In this document: positions 41,895 to 53,789 of the stretch, piece after piece
How positions within the stretch are numbered: the first letter of the stretch is position 1
Layout: every line of letters begins with the position of its first letter
Assembly (NCBI GenBank): GCA_012656075.1
Contig: JAAKBF010000214.1
Coordinates: 124,001-188,000, forward strand
DNA length: 64,000 nt
Reading direction: 5' to 3'
Source: Phytophthora hibernalis
Lineage: Eukaryota; Oomycota; Peronosporomycetes; Peronosporales; Peronosporaceae
Notes under the pieces: generated by a model
What the model saw: only the letters and a program-made list of their open reading frames with translations
Told to the model about the DNA's origin: nothing
Databases searched by the model: none
Translations under genes and position numbers: made by a program

Positions 41895-44281
41895 TCGCCT
41901 GGGTTCGATATTACCAGGTAAAGGTCCCGAATTCGGGGTCGCCCCTTTCGCTGGCGCAATCTACGCATTCCTTCACAAAATGTTGCACGGCGGCGTACAT
42001 ACCCGGCCAGTAGAATTCTGCTCGGAGTTTCTCAAACGTTCTGCTGATGCCTTGATGTCCACCTTGATATTCCTCATACGTACAGTGTAACATGTCTGCA
42101 TGGAGGGCTTGGGAATCACTAAACGAGGTTCACCAACTGCATCTCGAGGTCGATCCCGAGTAGATAGTGCAAGTCGATAATGGGCGATCCTGACATCTAG
42201 CACGAACAAATCGATTATTTTCGCGACTCGCTGTAGTAGATGTGGTGAGAATAGGTCTACTTCATTCTTCAAGAAAGATTTGATCTCTGACACGTGTTTG
42301 TCTTGATCTTGGTGAACCTTGATGCGACGCCATCGCTCAGCTTGAAAACTCACTGGGTCTAGCGGCTCATCCGGAGTGTCTTCGTTCGGAGTGCCGGACC
42401 GAGTTACCAGAGCAAATACTCTGGCACTATCAGTCAAGGGGCTGACTCATTACCGGAAGTGTTTCATCCGAGGTGAGTTCGTCCATCTCCATATGCGTGT
42501 CCGTCACAGCACCGGTTGTACCGTCTTCAATCGGATCGGTCGTGACAGGTTTCATGAGTTTCTGAGGGATTATTGACAATGCAAGCAGATGCGCACGTTC
42601 ATCCTCATCCTGCATGACCAATGACTCACCTAGCGGTAACATCCTCGAGGTAATGTAATCTGCGGCCTGGTTGTATTCGCGCAGTGCGTGAACCACCAAT
42701 CGTAATGACTGGAACTTCTGCTCCGTGACCTTGCATTCATCCAGTCTTCTCTATAGGTTGGGCTGGTTCCAATAGATTAGACCTTGCACTTGCTGGATGA
42801 CAACGCGCGAGTCGCCTCCAGCAATCAAATACTGGATGTCATCGTAGCCTCTGGCATCAATTATGCTCCACCCGGGAGTTTCCACAAGATGCATCCACAG
42901 CTTCCACACCATGTAGACGTCTTGGCCGCTCCGTCTGAACTGAGGATTACTCCTTCGAACGTCGCGTCTTGCATTTCCATACTGACTATTGGGGACGGCT
43001 AGTGATACCTACACCAAGTATAACTGGTAAGCCATCCGCATCACGTTGTATTCAGCGAATATCAAGGTCCCAATGGGATAGTGAAATGCCCCAGGGCACA
43101 CACCGTCCATCGACTGACTTTGACGTGATCACCTATTTCAGAGTGGTCTATAGTGTGTATACAATGAGCTGACCTCCCTCAATCAGAGTTCTGAGCACAT
43201 TCAGTTCCCGCATTAATGCAATCACTTCCTTCTCAGCCAAATGATACCGGATCTCAGATTCATTCAGTACACGCCCGTGTATCGTACTAGCAGGATAACT
43301 CCATCATACACTTGACCTAAGACCTAAGATCGAGCAAGCAGCCCACTGGTTGACATGAGGAATTATCACGAATGGTTTTGATCGACCTGAATGACGTAAC
43401 AGTAGAGTCGACACGATCTTCCGTTTCAGAAACTCAAATTCTTCCTTGGCGCAAGACAAGTCTCGACCTGACCGGATCCGCTCATGAGTTAACTCGTACA
43501 GAACTGATGCTACCACAGGAAAATCTTCGATGAATTTGTGGTAGTAATTCAGACTGCCCAGTAACGACTGAACTCCTTTCAGAGTTTTAGGAAACGGCAA
43601 GTCACGAACACGTTTTTCAATCTTCGGAATCGCGCGGATGCCTTCTGCACTGTTTTCATGAGACAGCTACGGGATTGACCGCTTTTCTAATTTGCTCTTA
43701 GGTAAACTGACCGAGATATTCCAGTATCACAACCGGAACAGTAGAGGATTCAAATCCTCGCACAGTACGTACCCCGTGCGCAATGCCATCAATGTACGAG
43801 CTGCTCCCTAAGACTGAATCCATCCTGTTCGTAGCTGGAATGTTCCGGTTGAAAACAGTCATCTGATCGATCAATGCAGTTGGCTCGTCCTCACTCATTT
43901 CCTGTACAGTAGCTCTCCGTTCAAGTTGACCTTGTTCAGACAATTTATCCCAAGGGCTGAGTTCAGGTAGTCTATACGTCTGGATCAACCACTACCGAGT
44001 CTTTGCAGACTGAATAAAATGTGAGCAGTAGTACTTGACGAACGCATCGGTTAACAAATTCCATGTACGCCTCGTCTTGCGTGTGAGCTGTCGGTTCCAG
44101 TGCAGGGCCCCGGCCTGAGACTCATCTCAAACACCATGCACCATTCTTGGGGTGCGTGCGCGCCCCTTTGATCTCATAGATGAAAGCTCGCATCCACTGC
44201 ATGGACTTTTCGCCATTATCGCAGAGTCCGAGATACGGTTTGATATTGCCGAGAGGCAGATGCGTGACAATCTCAGGTCTC
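41895..44281 (-). mobile_element. Ty3/Gypsy G3 copy, decayed
   Basis: Minus strand from gag to integrase zinc finger with large losses: gag piece 44122-44281 (THLPLGNIKPYLGL, QWMRAFIYEIKG), RT piece 43698-43988 with YIDGIAHG in place of YxDD, RNase H 1 at 43304-43600 (GVQSLLGSLNYYHKFIEDF), RNase H 2 around 42.7-42.95 kb (ILSSDGAAKT), linker 41973-42437, and zinc finger 41911-42093 (GGHQGISRTFEKL, CVDC). The domain layout is that of G1 but sequences are well diverged. The Asp-to-Gly change in YIDG would itself kill the polymerase. Confidence 0.75.
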
Positions 44282-45088
44282 TGTGGTGTTGGGTTTTGGG
44301 GACAAGCGGTCACAGCTCGGTCACCCAATTACCGACGTTGTTCCTTTCGGTGAAAGGCGATAACACCACCCGATTAGCTTATCTCATTCCAGTTGGAAAC
44401 GGCATTCGTGGCATCGATGTACCACGTTACCTCTGAAGATAAATCTTTTGATGATGATGACGAAAATGATACGTTCGAGCATTTGGCGAACAAGGTTGAT
44501 CTTACGGAATACGCGCACGAATTGGCGTTCTCTGACTCGGAGACGGTGGTAGACTACTCAGAACCAAATGTTCTGAGCCCGAGGACTACCGCTCGTCGAC
44601 AACAAGATCTCGTTGAATTGTTGAAACGGCACGAGACGATCATGATGTCGAGTGGAAATGCTCTTTACCATCGACATCCGGTGTGGTGTGCGATATTGAT
44701 GTACAAGAATGTGATCTGCACATGCTGTACGCCTGCCTACCGAGGTTTACGGCGGCTTTCAGATGTCGTTTGACGGCTCGGCCAAGATAAAAGAACGGCG
44801 GGTATGATAATTGCTCGTGGCTTCTGTCGAAATTGCCTGAATGGGCTGTAGTGACGGCTGTGAGTGATTATCTCGAGACTATCACAGTAAACCCAGCTGA
44901 GTATGCCGGAATGGACAACGGAGTATCAACAGCACTCGAGCATGAAGCCGAGGATTTCGTCATTGTGGGAGACCCGAGACTCGCAATCCAGCAGTCACTA
45001 GGGGTGATGGCCTGGCTTATGGAATCTCTGAAGCCTTAGCTGAAATATCCCCGAAATCTCTCGACCAAGCTTCGGTCACTGAAATATA
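44282..45088 (+). mobile_element. G1 copy E6, 5' part with two internal deletions
   Basis: LTR start TGTGGTGTTGGG at 44282, cut after about 110 bp and joined to the pre-RT spacer (44393-44773: LTEYAHELAF, DYSEPNVLSPR, MMSSGNALY), then joined to RNase H 2 (44833-45039: MPEWAVVTAVSDYLETITVN, NPAEYAGMDNG, VIVGDPRLAIQQSLGVM). Gag, protease and RT are gone. At 45088 the RNase H is interrupted by E7 within SLKY/LHV and resumes at 51488. Confidence 0.75.
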
Positions 45089-46110
45089 TGTGGGGAGTTG
45101 AGCCTTAGCAGAAATCTGAAAATTCGTCCTTGCACAAACCCTTCGCACTAGCGTCGGGCAAATTCCCGGTTCTTTGAGTAGCGTATCTGTGGGAGGGTGG
45201 GGTCCAAGTAGGTTAGAAACCTTAAAGCGTGCTCCTCAGGCGCAGCGCGGATTCTCCTCGCTCTGCGTCGCTCTTGCTCTGACGTCTCACTCGTGCGTGA
45301 CGACGTCCTCTCCTCTTTGCCCTTGAGCGTGCGGCGTTATCGGGCCGGCGTTTCCTCGGTTGTACATGGCGTTATCGGGCCTTGCGTTCATCGTCTTCGA
45401 TGTTGGGTTATCAGCAACGCCTGGACGGTATCGTTTAACGTGTCCCTCCTATTGGGCACGGGATGTTGGGGTTGAGTACACCGATCCAGCAGCGAGCGAC
45501 GGGGCCGGTTTATCTCGGGCCTCTTCTCGGTCGAGGCTGCTGGATCTTGGAACGAAGGAAATCCACTTGCGTATCACAAAGAGAATTCGGGACTGAGCCT
45601 TATGTTGTCCTATCCTATATATGCTTTCCTCGCCACTCGTTGGCTCTCTGGATTTCTTCCTATCACTTCCCGTCGTGCTTACCCATCATCGTTGTCCTGA
45701 TTTACCCTGATCACGTGACCGAGTTGTCACATCGGGGTCAGTCGAGTTGCTCGATCGGGGTCTTCTAAGTTGCTAGATCGGGGTCTGTCGAGTTGCTAGA
45801 TCGGGGTCCGTCGGTCAGGGTTGTAGATCGGGGTGTAAATATCGCTTTCGATCGGGGTCCCTCATGTCACAGGCCTTGCCCCAAGGTCGTATGTAAACGT
45901 GGCAGAACTGCCGTCTGATCCGACCCCGTCTTTCCTGCAGAAAATTCCGTTTCCCGTCGCACCATGTCGATATCCATCAATCGATTTGTCCACCTTCGTC
46001 GTTTTCCGGCACTCCGCTTTACGTCCGCATTCCTGGTTGCGCCGACCTCAGACAGTCCGCTTTGCGTCGGTATTCCTCGTCCTGCCGACCTCCGATAGTC
46101 CGCTTCTACA
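45089..46110 (-). repeat. E7 LTR-like repeat, copy 1
   Basis: Ends TGTGGGGAG (45089) and CTTCTACA (46110) on the plus strand. I infer the minus orientation from copy 2, which carries a polypurine-like GCGGGACGGT before its TGTGGAGAAG start. Contains a cluster of GATCGGGGTC words at about 45730-45865 and a short TATATAT box near 45617. Confidence 0.65.
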
Positions 46111-46508
46111 ACAATCGCATGAAAACGCGGGCGCGACGGAAGCCGGCGCAGTAGAATTCGATGCGACGAGGTAGACGTCCGAGGGCGCGAAGCAGGGTGG
46201 CCGTTGACAGGAGGAACGTATGGGAACTCCACGTCTGGACAGGACCAGATCGGAGAGCCTCGGGAAGATGCAGGCGATGTCAGTGGGAAGCCGCCGACGG
46301 GAGGAACGGAGGGACGCTTGTCTGGGAGAGGCCAGATTGAGAAGTGAAGTCTGGAGGGCCGGCCCGTTAGCCGAAGATGGGACGATGAAGGGTCGTCTCA
46401 TAAAAGAGATCACAAAAGAAAATGAAGACCAAAGCACGAGTGGGAAAGAAGGGGCAGAACGGAGTGTTCAACAGTTATGCCTATCAAAAAGGACATTCGA
46501 CCCTACGC
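46111..46508. other. E7 internal spacer without recognised gene
   Basis: About 400 bp between repeat copy 1 and the end of the coiled-coil gene. A 100-residue plus frame (46220-46522) has no recognised domain, and I read this as the 3' flank of the minus-strand gene. Short GGGAGGAACG-type words recur. Confidence 0.35.
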
Positions 46509-48906
46509 CTAAATCTCCTTAACCAACTTGCCCCGCATACGCGAGACGGAGTACGCGGGATGCGCACACATCACCGTACAACGCTGACGAGCGCCAGGGA
46601 ACGAGCGGAAGAAACGACGCCACGGCTCCCGCGTGTCGATGTCGTCCAACGCGGCGTGCAGCGTCGCGTGTTGACGACCCGGATACCACCGACGGCAGAA
46701 CGGCTGGGAGGGAAGTGCAAGAAGGCCGGGTGGAGCAGAAGATCCATATCCGCCGACTCCGACCGGGAGAGCCCGACGATAAGCTGGAGGACGCTCGCCA
46801 AGTGGTCCCCGCGTGTGATCTACGCGAGTTCCGACGCCGGCGCCACGTAACCCACTCGGAACCACTGGGAACCGGCAACTCATGGAGGCTTCCCAGTAAG
46901 CTTGGGCTCAATGCTCTAAATACAAGACGTACCGCGACAAGAGGGCCCGGAAAGACGAGTCGTCCGCCGCGAAGGTCAGGGTCTCCGCGCGCTGGGCCAG
47001 GTAGGCTGACGGCCGAGACGAGTACAACATCTGAAGACGCAACACTCCCCGAACCCGCGGAGTCTGATTGAGAAGCGGAACCAGCCGCGAAGCACGTCGA
47101 CGCAACCGGCGACGTTTCGTCGGGCGGAGTGAATACCGGACGCGTTACCCAACGATTCCGAAGACGAGAACAGGTCGTGGAGCGGCCGGGAATCCTCCGC
47201 GGGAGACATGGTGGGAGAGCGATAGCCTTGGACAGCACGACATGGTCGGAAGCAGCGGAGTCCGCCGCGGTGGACGGACGGGAACTGCGCCGGAGAGACG
47301 GATTTCCTCGAGAGGTAGTAAGGAGAGGTGAAGCAGTCGCGCGACGTGGAGGAAAAGACCCTCGCGGTCTAGGGATTGGTGTTTCTGGGCTAGGGTGAGC
47401 GGCACCGAAGCTCCGAAACCAGGTTGTCCAGGGAGATGCCCCCGGGCGGAGATGCGACGGACTGCAGGTGCGGCGATTATGGATGCGTCAACGCGATTCC
47501 GGAGCTTCCATCAGCACCGACCCGACTCGCGTCGCCTGGAGGCAAGGGAACGGCCGCGTTCACGGCTGACTCGGCATCGGTCTCCAGCAGCCGGAGGAGT
47601 CCATCGATTTCCAAGGACCCTCCCGCAGTCGCAACTGCAGCTGTGAGACTGGCTGCCAGTGCGTCCCGTACCCGTCGGGCTAACTCTCACCCAAGATGGG
47701 CCTCGCGTAACAGTCATCGCCACGTGTCCGTATGCTCACCCTTCTCGCGCACCTCCCGCTTTGCGATGGCTTCCAACTCGGCGACTTGCGAGTCCAGACA
47801 TCGCACCCGAGCTTGGTGTAACGCCTGCTGACGAGCAAACGACTGTCGAACGGATAGAACACCCGCCCTGTACGGATCGGAGCGTGCAGACGCACGCAGT
47901 TCCTCGGCCTGATCTCGGGCGGGATCGGCTAGGGCGGACACACGCGCCGCTTCTGCGACGGAGATGGAAGCCTCGAGATGGCGGATACGTGTCATGTCGC
48001 GCTGATGTTCCTCGGCATGAGCCACGTGCAAGGCCTTAACTCGCTGCAAGTCAGCTCAGCAGCGAGGGGCTCGTCACGAACTCGCGCTGCGGCAGCGTCC
48101 TGCTGACTTCGGGAAAGAGCTTCGTGGGCTACGCGCAGGTCTTCCGCAACCGCGTCGCGATCTTGAATGGCTTGGGTTGACGACAGTCGAGCCTGCTCGC
48201 GCTCCGAGACAGCTCGCGACAGCTCACCTTTGACCGTTGACAACTCCCGCCGCGCAGCGTCCAGCTCCACGCGGACGCGCGCCAACGTGGTATTCGAGGC
48301 AGTCGAGGAAGGTGCCTCCGCTGCTGCGAGGCGGGCGGACTGCTCGACACAAGACCGTTATTCCTCCAACTCTGCAGCTGTGGCCTCAGCCTCCTCGCAC
48401 GTCACGTTTGCTACCACGCGATACCGAGTCTACCACTCTTCGGCCCGACCCACTTGCGTCCGCAGAGTGCTCTCGGTGTCTAACAGACAGACCTTCTCTG
48501 CTGTCAAGCGTTCCACGCGGTCGTTCAATGGGCTGACGGTCGATGAGACCAGGTCATACATTTCGCGAGCCCGCCGGATCAGGGAAAGGTTACGGTCGTG
48601 CAACGAAGCGGCGTGTACAGCCAGTCCGGCGTTGGCGGCGGACGACATATCCAACTGAGCGCGGAGTAGCTGCGCGTCGTGCTCAAGGGCGTTGGCGTCG
48701 TTGAGCAACGCACCGACAGACGGAATGGGGTCGCCTAGGCTAGGAATCTGGACAGCAGCAGCCGGAGGGACCCCCAGCGGACGTCTGCCAGAGTCACATA
48801 TGGCACACCGGGTCGAAGCCAGGTCCCCGGTGTCCAAGGACTCTGTGTCATCGCTGTCGCTGTCCTGGGATGTCGTCACGAACTGTGAGCATACAAGATA
48901 ACACAA
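46509..48906 (-). pseudogene. E7 antisense-type coiled-coil gene
   Basis: Minus strand. N-terminal frame 48430-48906 (DSDSDDTESLDTGDLA, ALLNDANALEHDAQLLRAQL), coiled coil continuing at 47992-48285 (VRVELDAARRELSTVKGELS, SRAVSEREQARL) and 47714-48049 (HLEASISVAEAARVSAL, ADPARDQAEELRASAR), a Ser/Pro-rich middle, and a C-terminal block spread over two frames (DMDLLLHPAFLHFPPSRSA, then DIDTREPWRRFFRSFP). That block resembles the end of the E4 antisense protein (FLFEPSMLVYSF, DSRQPWRNSW). Its N-terminus adjoins repeat copy 2, as the E4 gene adjoins its LTR. Several stops and shifts. Function unknown. Confidence 0.6.
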
Positions 48907-48993
48907 TACGAGACAGTGAGAAGGCTAACGATAAGACTGGTTCTACCGCGATGCGCTCACCTGGGGAGTGCGCGCACACGCCAGCGGGACGGT

Positions 48994-49922
48994 TGTGGAG
49001 AAGCGGACTGTCTGAGGTCGGCGCAACCAGGAATGCCGACGTAAAGCGGAGTACCGGAAAACGACGAAGGCGAACAAATCGATTGATGGATGTCGTCACG
49101 GTACGACGGTAAACGGAATTTTCTGCAAGAAAGACGGAGTCGGATCAGACAGCAGTTCTACCACGTTTACATACGACCTTGGGGCAAGGCCTGTGACATG
49201 AGGGACCCCGATCGAAAGCGATATTTACACCCCGATCTACAACCCTGACCGACGGACCCCGATCTAGCAACTCGACAGACCCCGATCTAGCAACTTAGAA
49301 GACCCCGATCGAGCAACTCGACTGACCCCGATGTGACAACTCGGTCACGTGATCAGGGTAAATCAGGACAACGATGATGGGTAAGCACGACGGGAAGTGA
49401 TAGGAAGAAATCCAGAGAGCCAACGAGTGGCGAGGAAAGCATATATAGGACAACATAAGGCCAGTCTCTTTGTGATACGCAAGTGGATTTCCTTCGTTCC
49501 AAGATCCAGCAGCTCGACCGAGAAGAGGCCCGAGATAAACCGGCCCCGTCGCTCGCTGCTGGATCGGTGTACTCAACCCCAACATCCCGTGCCCAATAGG
49601 AGGGACATCCAGGCGTTGCTGATAACCCAACATCGAAGACGATGAACGCAAGGCCCGATAACGCCATGTAGAGCGGCCCGATAACGCCGCACGCTCAAGG
49701 GCAAAGAGGAGAGGACGTCGTCACGCACGAGTGAGACGTCAGAGCAAGAGCGACGCAGAGCGAGGCGCTGCGCCTGAGGAGCACGCTTTAAGGTTTCTAA
49801 CCTACTTGGACCCCACCCCACCCACAGATACGCTACTCAAAGAACCGGGATTTGCCCCGACGCTAGTGCGAAGGGTTTGTGCAAGGACGAATTTTCAGAT
49901 TTCTGCTAAGGCGCTACTCCAT
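48994..49922 (+). repeat. E7 LTR-like repeat, copy 2
   Basis: Starts TGTGGAGAAG at 48994, right after CAGCGGGACGGT, a plausible polypurine tract, and ends near CTACTCCATA. GATCGGGGTC-type words (as complement) at about 49205-49335. Part of arm 1 of the 1.2-kb palindrome. Confidence 0.65.
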
Positions 49923-50166
49923 AGTGGCATGGGATATACCAACAACTGCGTCAACCCATTCACCAAGCGGTCGATGCAGTCGACCCTCGTTCACGATCAC
50001 GATGATCGGCGATGCTTATGGGGATTTCGAGGGTCGGATCATCTTCGCGCTGAGAAGCCCCTTGAAGAGCCGAGACTGGCTCTGAACTTGGGTGGTAACT
50101 TGCGCACGCGCTGCGCTACGGGTTTCGCGTCGCATACGTTAATGTCACAGACGACTCCGATGGTCG
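48994..50166 (+). repeat. Palindrome arm 1 (1.17 kb)
   Basis: Reverse complement of 50246-51487, allowing indels; the two arms are separated by only 79 bp (50167-50245). The inner 240 bp are nearly perfect and carry a Gypsy RT fragment; the outer part is the LTR-like repeat. On DNA level this is a potential giant hairpin. Confidence 0.9.
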
Positions 50167-50245
50167 CGGGTGGCAAGGCGCTACCCTTTCTGATCAACCA
50201 TTTCCGTCGCTTCCAGATGATTTGACGCTGTCGTTCTTCTTCCCT

Positions 50246-51487
50246 CGACCATCGGAGTCGTCTGTGACATTAACGTATGCGACGCGAAACCCGTAGCGCA
50301 GCGCGTGCGCAAGTTACCACCCAGTTCAGAGAGCCAGTCTCGGCTCTTCTCAAGGGGCTTCTCAGCGCGAAGATGATCCGACCCTCGAAATCCCCATAAG
50401 CATCGCCGATCATCGTGATCGTGAAAACGAACGGAGTCGACATTCGACTCTGCATCGACTACCGCTTGGTGAATGGGTTGACGCAGTTGTTGGTATATCC
50501 CATGCCACTATGGAGTAGCGCCTTAGCAGAAATCTGAAAATTCGTCCTTGCACAAACCCTTCGCACTAGCGTCGGGGCAAATTCCCGGTTCTTTGAGTAG
50601 CGTATCTGTAGGTGGGGTGGGGTCCAAGTAGGTTAGAAACCTTAAAGCGTGCTCCTCAGGCGCAGCGCGGATTCTCCTCGCTCTGCGTCGCTCTTGCTCT
50701 GACGTCTCACTCGTGCGTGACGACGTCCTCTCCTCTTTGCCCTTGAGCGTGCGGCGTTATCGGGCCGGCGTTTCCTCGGTTGTACATGGCGTTATCGGGC
50801 CTTGCGTTCATCGTCTTCGATGTTGGGTTATCAGCAACGCCTGGACGGTATCGTTTAACGTGTCCCTCCTATTGGGCACGGATGTTGGGGGTTGAGTACA
50901 CCGATCCAGCAGCGAGCGACGGGCCGGTTTATCTCGGGCCTCTTCTCGGTCGAGGCTGCTGGATCTTGGAACGAAGGAAATCCACTTGCGTATCACAAAG
51001 AGAATTCGGGACTGAGCCTTATGTTGTCCTATCCTATATATGCTTTCCTCGCCACTCGTTGGCTCTCTGGATTTCTTCCTATCACTTCCCGTCGTGCTTA
51101 CCCATCATCGTTGTCCTGATTTACCCTGATCACGTGACCGAGTTGTCACATCGGGGTCAGTCGAGTTGCTCGATCGGGGTCTTCTAAGTTGCTAGATCGG
51201 GGTCTGTCGAGTTGCTAGATCGGGGTCCGTCGGTCAGGTTGTAGATCGGGGTGTAAATATCGCTTTCGATCGGGGTCCCTCATGTCACAGGCCTTGTCCC
51301 CAAGCCGTATGTAAACGGGGCAGAACTGCCGTCTGATCCGACCCCGTCTTTCCTGCAGAAAATTCCGTTTCCCGTCGCACCATGTCGATATCCATCAATC
51401 GTTTTGTTCGCCTTCGTCGTTCTCCAGCACTCCGCTTTACGTCGGCATTCAGCATTGTGCCGCCCTCCGACGGTCCGCTTCTCCACA
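50246..51487 (-). repeat. Palindrome arm 2 (1.24 kb) with RT fragment
   Basis: Mirror of 48994-50166. The plus strand near 50425-50510 encodes VIVKTNGVDIRLCIDYRLVN and LLVYPMPL, the fingers of a Gypsy reverse transcriptase, which then breaks into the LTR-like repeat at about 50509. The opposite arm has the same peptide on the minus strand. The LTR-like part is repeat copy 3. Confidence 0.85.
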
Positions 51488-51907
51488 TCTGCACGTGGCC
51501 TGAGGAGAGTTCAACGCCGCGGCGGACCCTTTGGCAAGCGATGCTGTAAGGAGCGAAGAATCCAGTGTGATATTGACCGAGACCAGGAAATCGGAATTTG
51601 TCGAACTGAACCAGATCGGAGATGTCACCTACGAGGTCCATTCAGAAACGCCTGTAGAAGCCACGCCTCAAGGCCAACTTTGCCCGAGCTCATGTGCCTC
51701 ATGAAACCCCTCGCGACAAATATTTTTTAGATTTCTTTACGGGTGTACCGGATTACTAAACAGTAACGACTAGACAGAAAGCAAACGCAAGAAAAACGAA
51801 TCCGATTTGCAGATGGGACCTCGGTCGAACATGTATACTGAGATGGCGCGGCTCACCGAGGCGAAGCAGACGGTGTATCCACAGAGGTCCCGAATAGGCT
51901 AGAAGAC

Positions 51908-52669
51908 GTGCAATCGACCCCCGATTCAAAATTTGGTGCGCCTAATGCAGAAGATGTAGACGTTGTGATTATACAGGAAGATAATCGACGATGGATCTCC
52001 ACCGCCCAAGATGAAGAGCTACACTCAGCCAGAGACGCGAGGAAGATGGACGACAAGGTTGGGCTGAGCGAGGACGGCGCGCTGTACCGCCTCGGGATGA
52101 ATCGTCGGCGGGGCACCGAACACCGAGAAGCTAACCGTCAGCAAGCCATTGCATGGGAAATGCCGATGGAATGCCAAGGCGTCGATATGGCTCGGAGAGC
52201 AAAGAAACACATTGAGTCCTTGAGCCGCCGCGAGGGAGTGGCAGTACCGAGCGTTGGTGAAAATGAGACATCGATCGAGTCGCGAGTAGTAGCACCGAAC
52301 ATTGGTGACAACGAAACCTCGCAGGAGTCACGAGCGGAGACAGGGCAACACCCGATGCTCCAGTGGAAGCACCGAGATCTCCTCTCCATTGGGGTGTACA
52401 TGAAGCGCATCAAGTCGAGATTGACAAAGATATTAGCTGACCGATGGCAAGAAATATTCAGAGTCAAGAACAAGATTGAAGAATTCGCATACGAGTTGGT
52501 ATTACCAGATAAGATCGGAAACATGCTTTTTATCGTGGTGCATATGTCCCGAACCAAGGTCGTGAATGAAGTTGGAGACCGACCGAGGGTTCGGTTAGCA
52601 TCCGTAATACGAGGGTGGATGTCGTCAAAGAGTTGTAGTCTGAAGATAGTTGGGATCCGGACCGACTAG
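51908..52669 (+). CDS. E6 linker joined to integrase C-terminus
   Basis: 253-residue open frame: linker (DSKFGAPNAEDVDVVIIQED, ARKMDDKVGLSEDGALYRLG), direct join to EANRQQAIAWEMPMECQ, a spacer, then integrase C-terminal domain (KRIKSRLTKILADRWQEIF, KIEEFAYELVLPDKIGNM, VVHMSRTKVVNE). No zinc finger or DDE core. The frame stays open across the join. E2 has the same join with frame breaks. Confidence 0.75.
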   Translation: MQSTPDSKFGAPNAEDVDVVIIQEDNRRWISTAQDEELHSARDARKMDDKVGLSEDGALYRLGMNRRRGTEHREANRQQAIAWEMPMECQGVDMARRAKKHIESLSRREGVAVPSVGENETSIESRVVAPNIGDNETSQESRAETGQHPMLQWKHRDLLSIGVYMKRIKSRLTKILADRWQEIFRVKNKIEEFAYELVLPDKIGNMLFIVVHMSRTKVVNEVGDRPRVRLASVIRGWMSSKSCSLKIVGIRTD

Positions 52670-52683
52670 CCGGCGAGTACGAA

Positions 52684-52866
52684 GTGGAGGTCATCTTCGG
52701 CGACCGATTCCCGCTGTCGGCGAGCATTAGACGTGCCGTCCGAGTGTTCAAAATGAAAAGGGTCGGGTTTGATGTCCGACATGAAAAAACATCGATTTTG
52801 TGTGGTGAGCTACTCTATCACTACCTATATGCGCAGCGTAGAGACCGACAGTTGCAGATGGTCTGA
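52684..52866 (+). pseudogene. E6 chromodomain remnant
   Basis: EVIFGDRFPLSASIRRAVRV, FKMKRVGFDVRH and CGELLYHYLYAQRRDRQLQM match the chromodomain and its final helix in E2 and E1, but the WEP-containing strand is disrupted. It is out of frame with the integrase C-terminus that ends at 52669. Confidence 0.65.
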
Positions 52867-52879
52867 GGTAATGATGAGA

Positions 52880-53789
52880 ACTGGTTGGAAGTGCAACCGA
52901 GGATTGAACTGCCTACGGGGTCGATACAGCCTGTAGTGACAGACGCAATTTACTACTGTATCGGAATTGCATGTCACCGACACTTGAGAGCAGTCAGGCC
53001 TCTTGCGAGGCTTGGTTGCAATGTCGGATCGACGATTGAACTGCCTGCGGGGTTATGCAACCCGAGGTGCCAGACGAAAACTACTACTGCATCGAATTTG
53101 CATATGTACATGTGACGTGAACGATTTTCTAGTGGAATTGGATGAAATGGACTTGCTCAAGCTCAAGAATTAATTACCCTTGCATTACCCTTGCGAAGGA
53201 CTACAAGCTTCCGATGGCGTGGAAACAGGTTAAAGAATGAATGGAAAAGTCGGAAATGGCGGACCGAGGCCGAGACCTCTGCCGCAGACACGATGTGAGC
53301 CAAAACGACCAGATCAGGTACCCCTGATTGGAGGTCGCAAGTTATTCACCCGCTGCCGGAACCGGAGTGCGACGTGGAGAACCCTCGGTGGCTTCCTCAT
53401 CGTTCTCATCGTGCCTCGCTTGGTCTAGACCGACAGGAGCCAAGGCTTGGATAGCCTCTCCGAGGCCCCGTTAGTGGTCGGATGCGCAGAAGTTGGCAAC
53501 CGAAGAGCAGGCACAGAAACACCTGCGGAGCCCAAAATGTCGGACGATGGTTCATCGACTCCCTGATAATGCGTACGACGGTGTGGAATAAAAACGGAGG
53601 TGTCAGAAGATGTTCTGGGAGCACTAGAGCAAAAGAAGATAACGAACGAAAATCACCAGACGCATCGAGAACGTGAAGAGCGACAGACGTAGCTCGTCCC
53701 AGCAGGGAAAAGGAGGTTCAAGAGGCGCACGATCAAGAGGCGCCACGACGCGCACTACTTGCGGGAGCTTGCGTCGAGGCGGGGGCAGT
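52880..53789 (+). other. E6 3' region: tandem repeat, spacer and polypurine tract
   Basis: Diverged two-unit repeat at about 52885-53105, equal to 3804-4031 inverted, followed by a spacer with no intact frame and ending GAGGCGGGGGCAGT (53776-53789), the polypurine tract that primes plus-strand synthesis, directly before the LTR. Confidence 0.7.

Larger units (their letters stand above)
45089..51487. mobile_element. E7: composite insertion in E6 RNase H
   Basis: Left flank ends and right flank starts at adjacent residues of one RNase H (SLKY then LHV), so everything between entered as one block or grew there. It holds three copies of a 0.93-1.02 kb repeat with TGTGG/CCACA-type ends (45089-46110, 48994-49922 inverted relative to the others, 50509-51487), a minus-strand coiled-coil gene, and a small Gypsy RT fragment duplicated in a palindrome centred near 50206. 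Confidence 0.7.
51488..53789 (+). mobile_element. G1 copy E6, 3' part lacking integrase core
   Basis: Resumes the RNase H interrupted at 45088 (LHV, then EFNAAADPLAS in a shifted frame), linker (about 51.57-52.0 kb: LNQIGDVTYEV), integrase-deletion join, integrase C-terminus, chromodomain, degenerate tandem repeat and 3' region, then the LTR at 53790. Homologous to E2 (3145-5499) over its whole length in the opposite orientation. Confidence 0.8.

Noticed and set aside
46220..47646. Plus-strand frames in E7 as genes
   Set aside because: No domain; the minus strand has the coiled-coil protein with a C-terminal block matching the E4 antisense gene.
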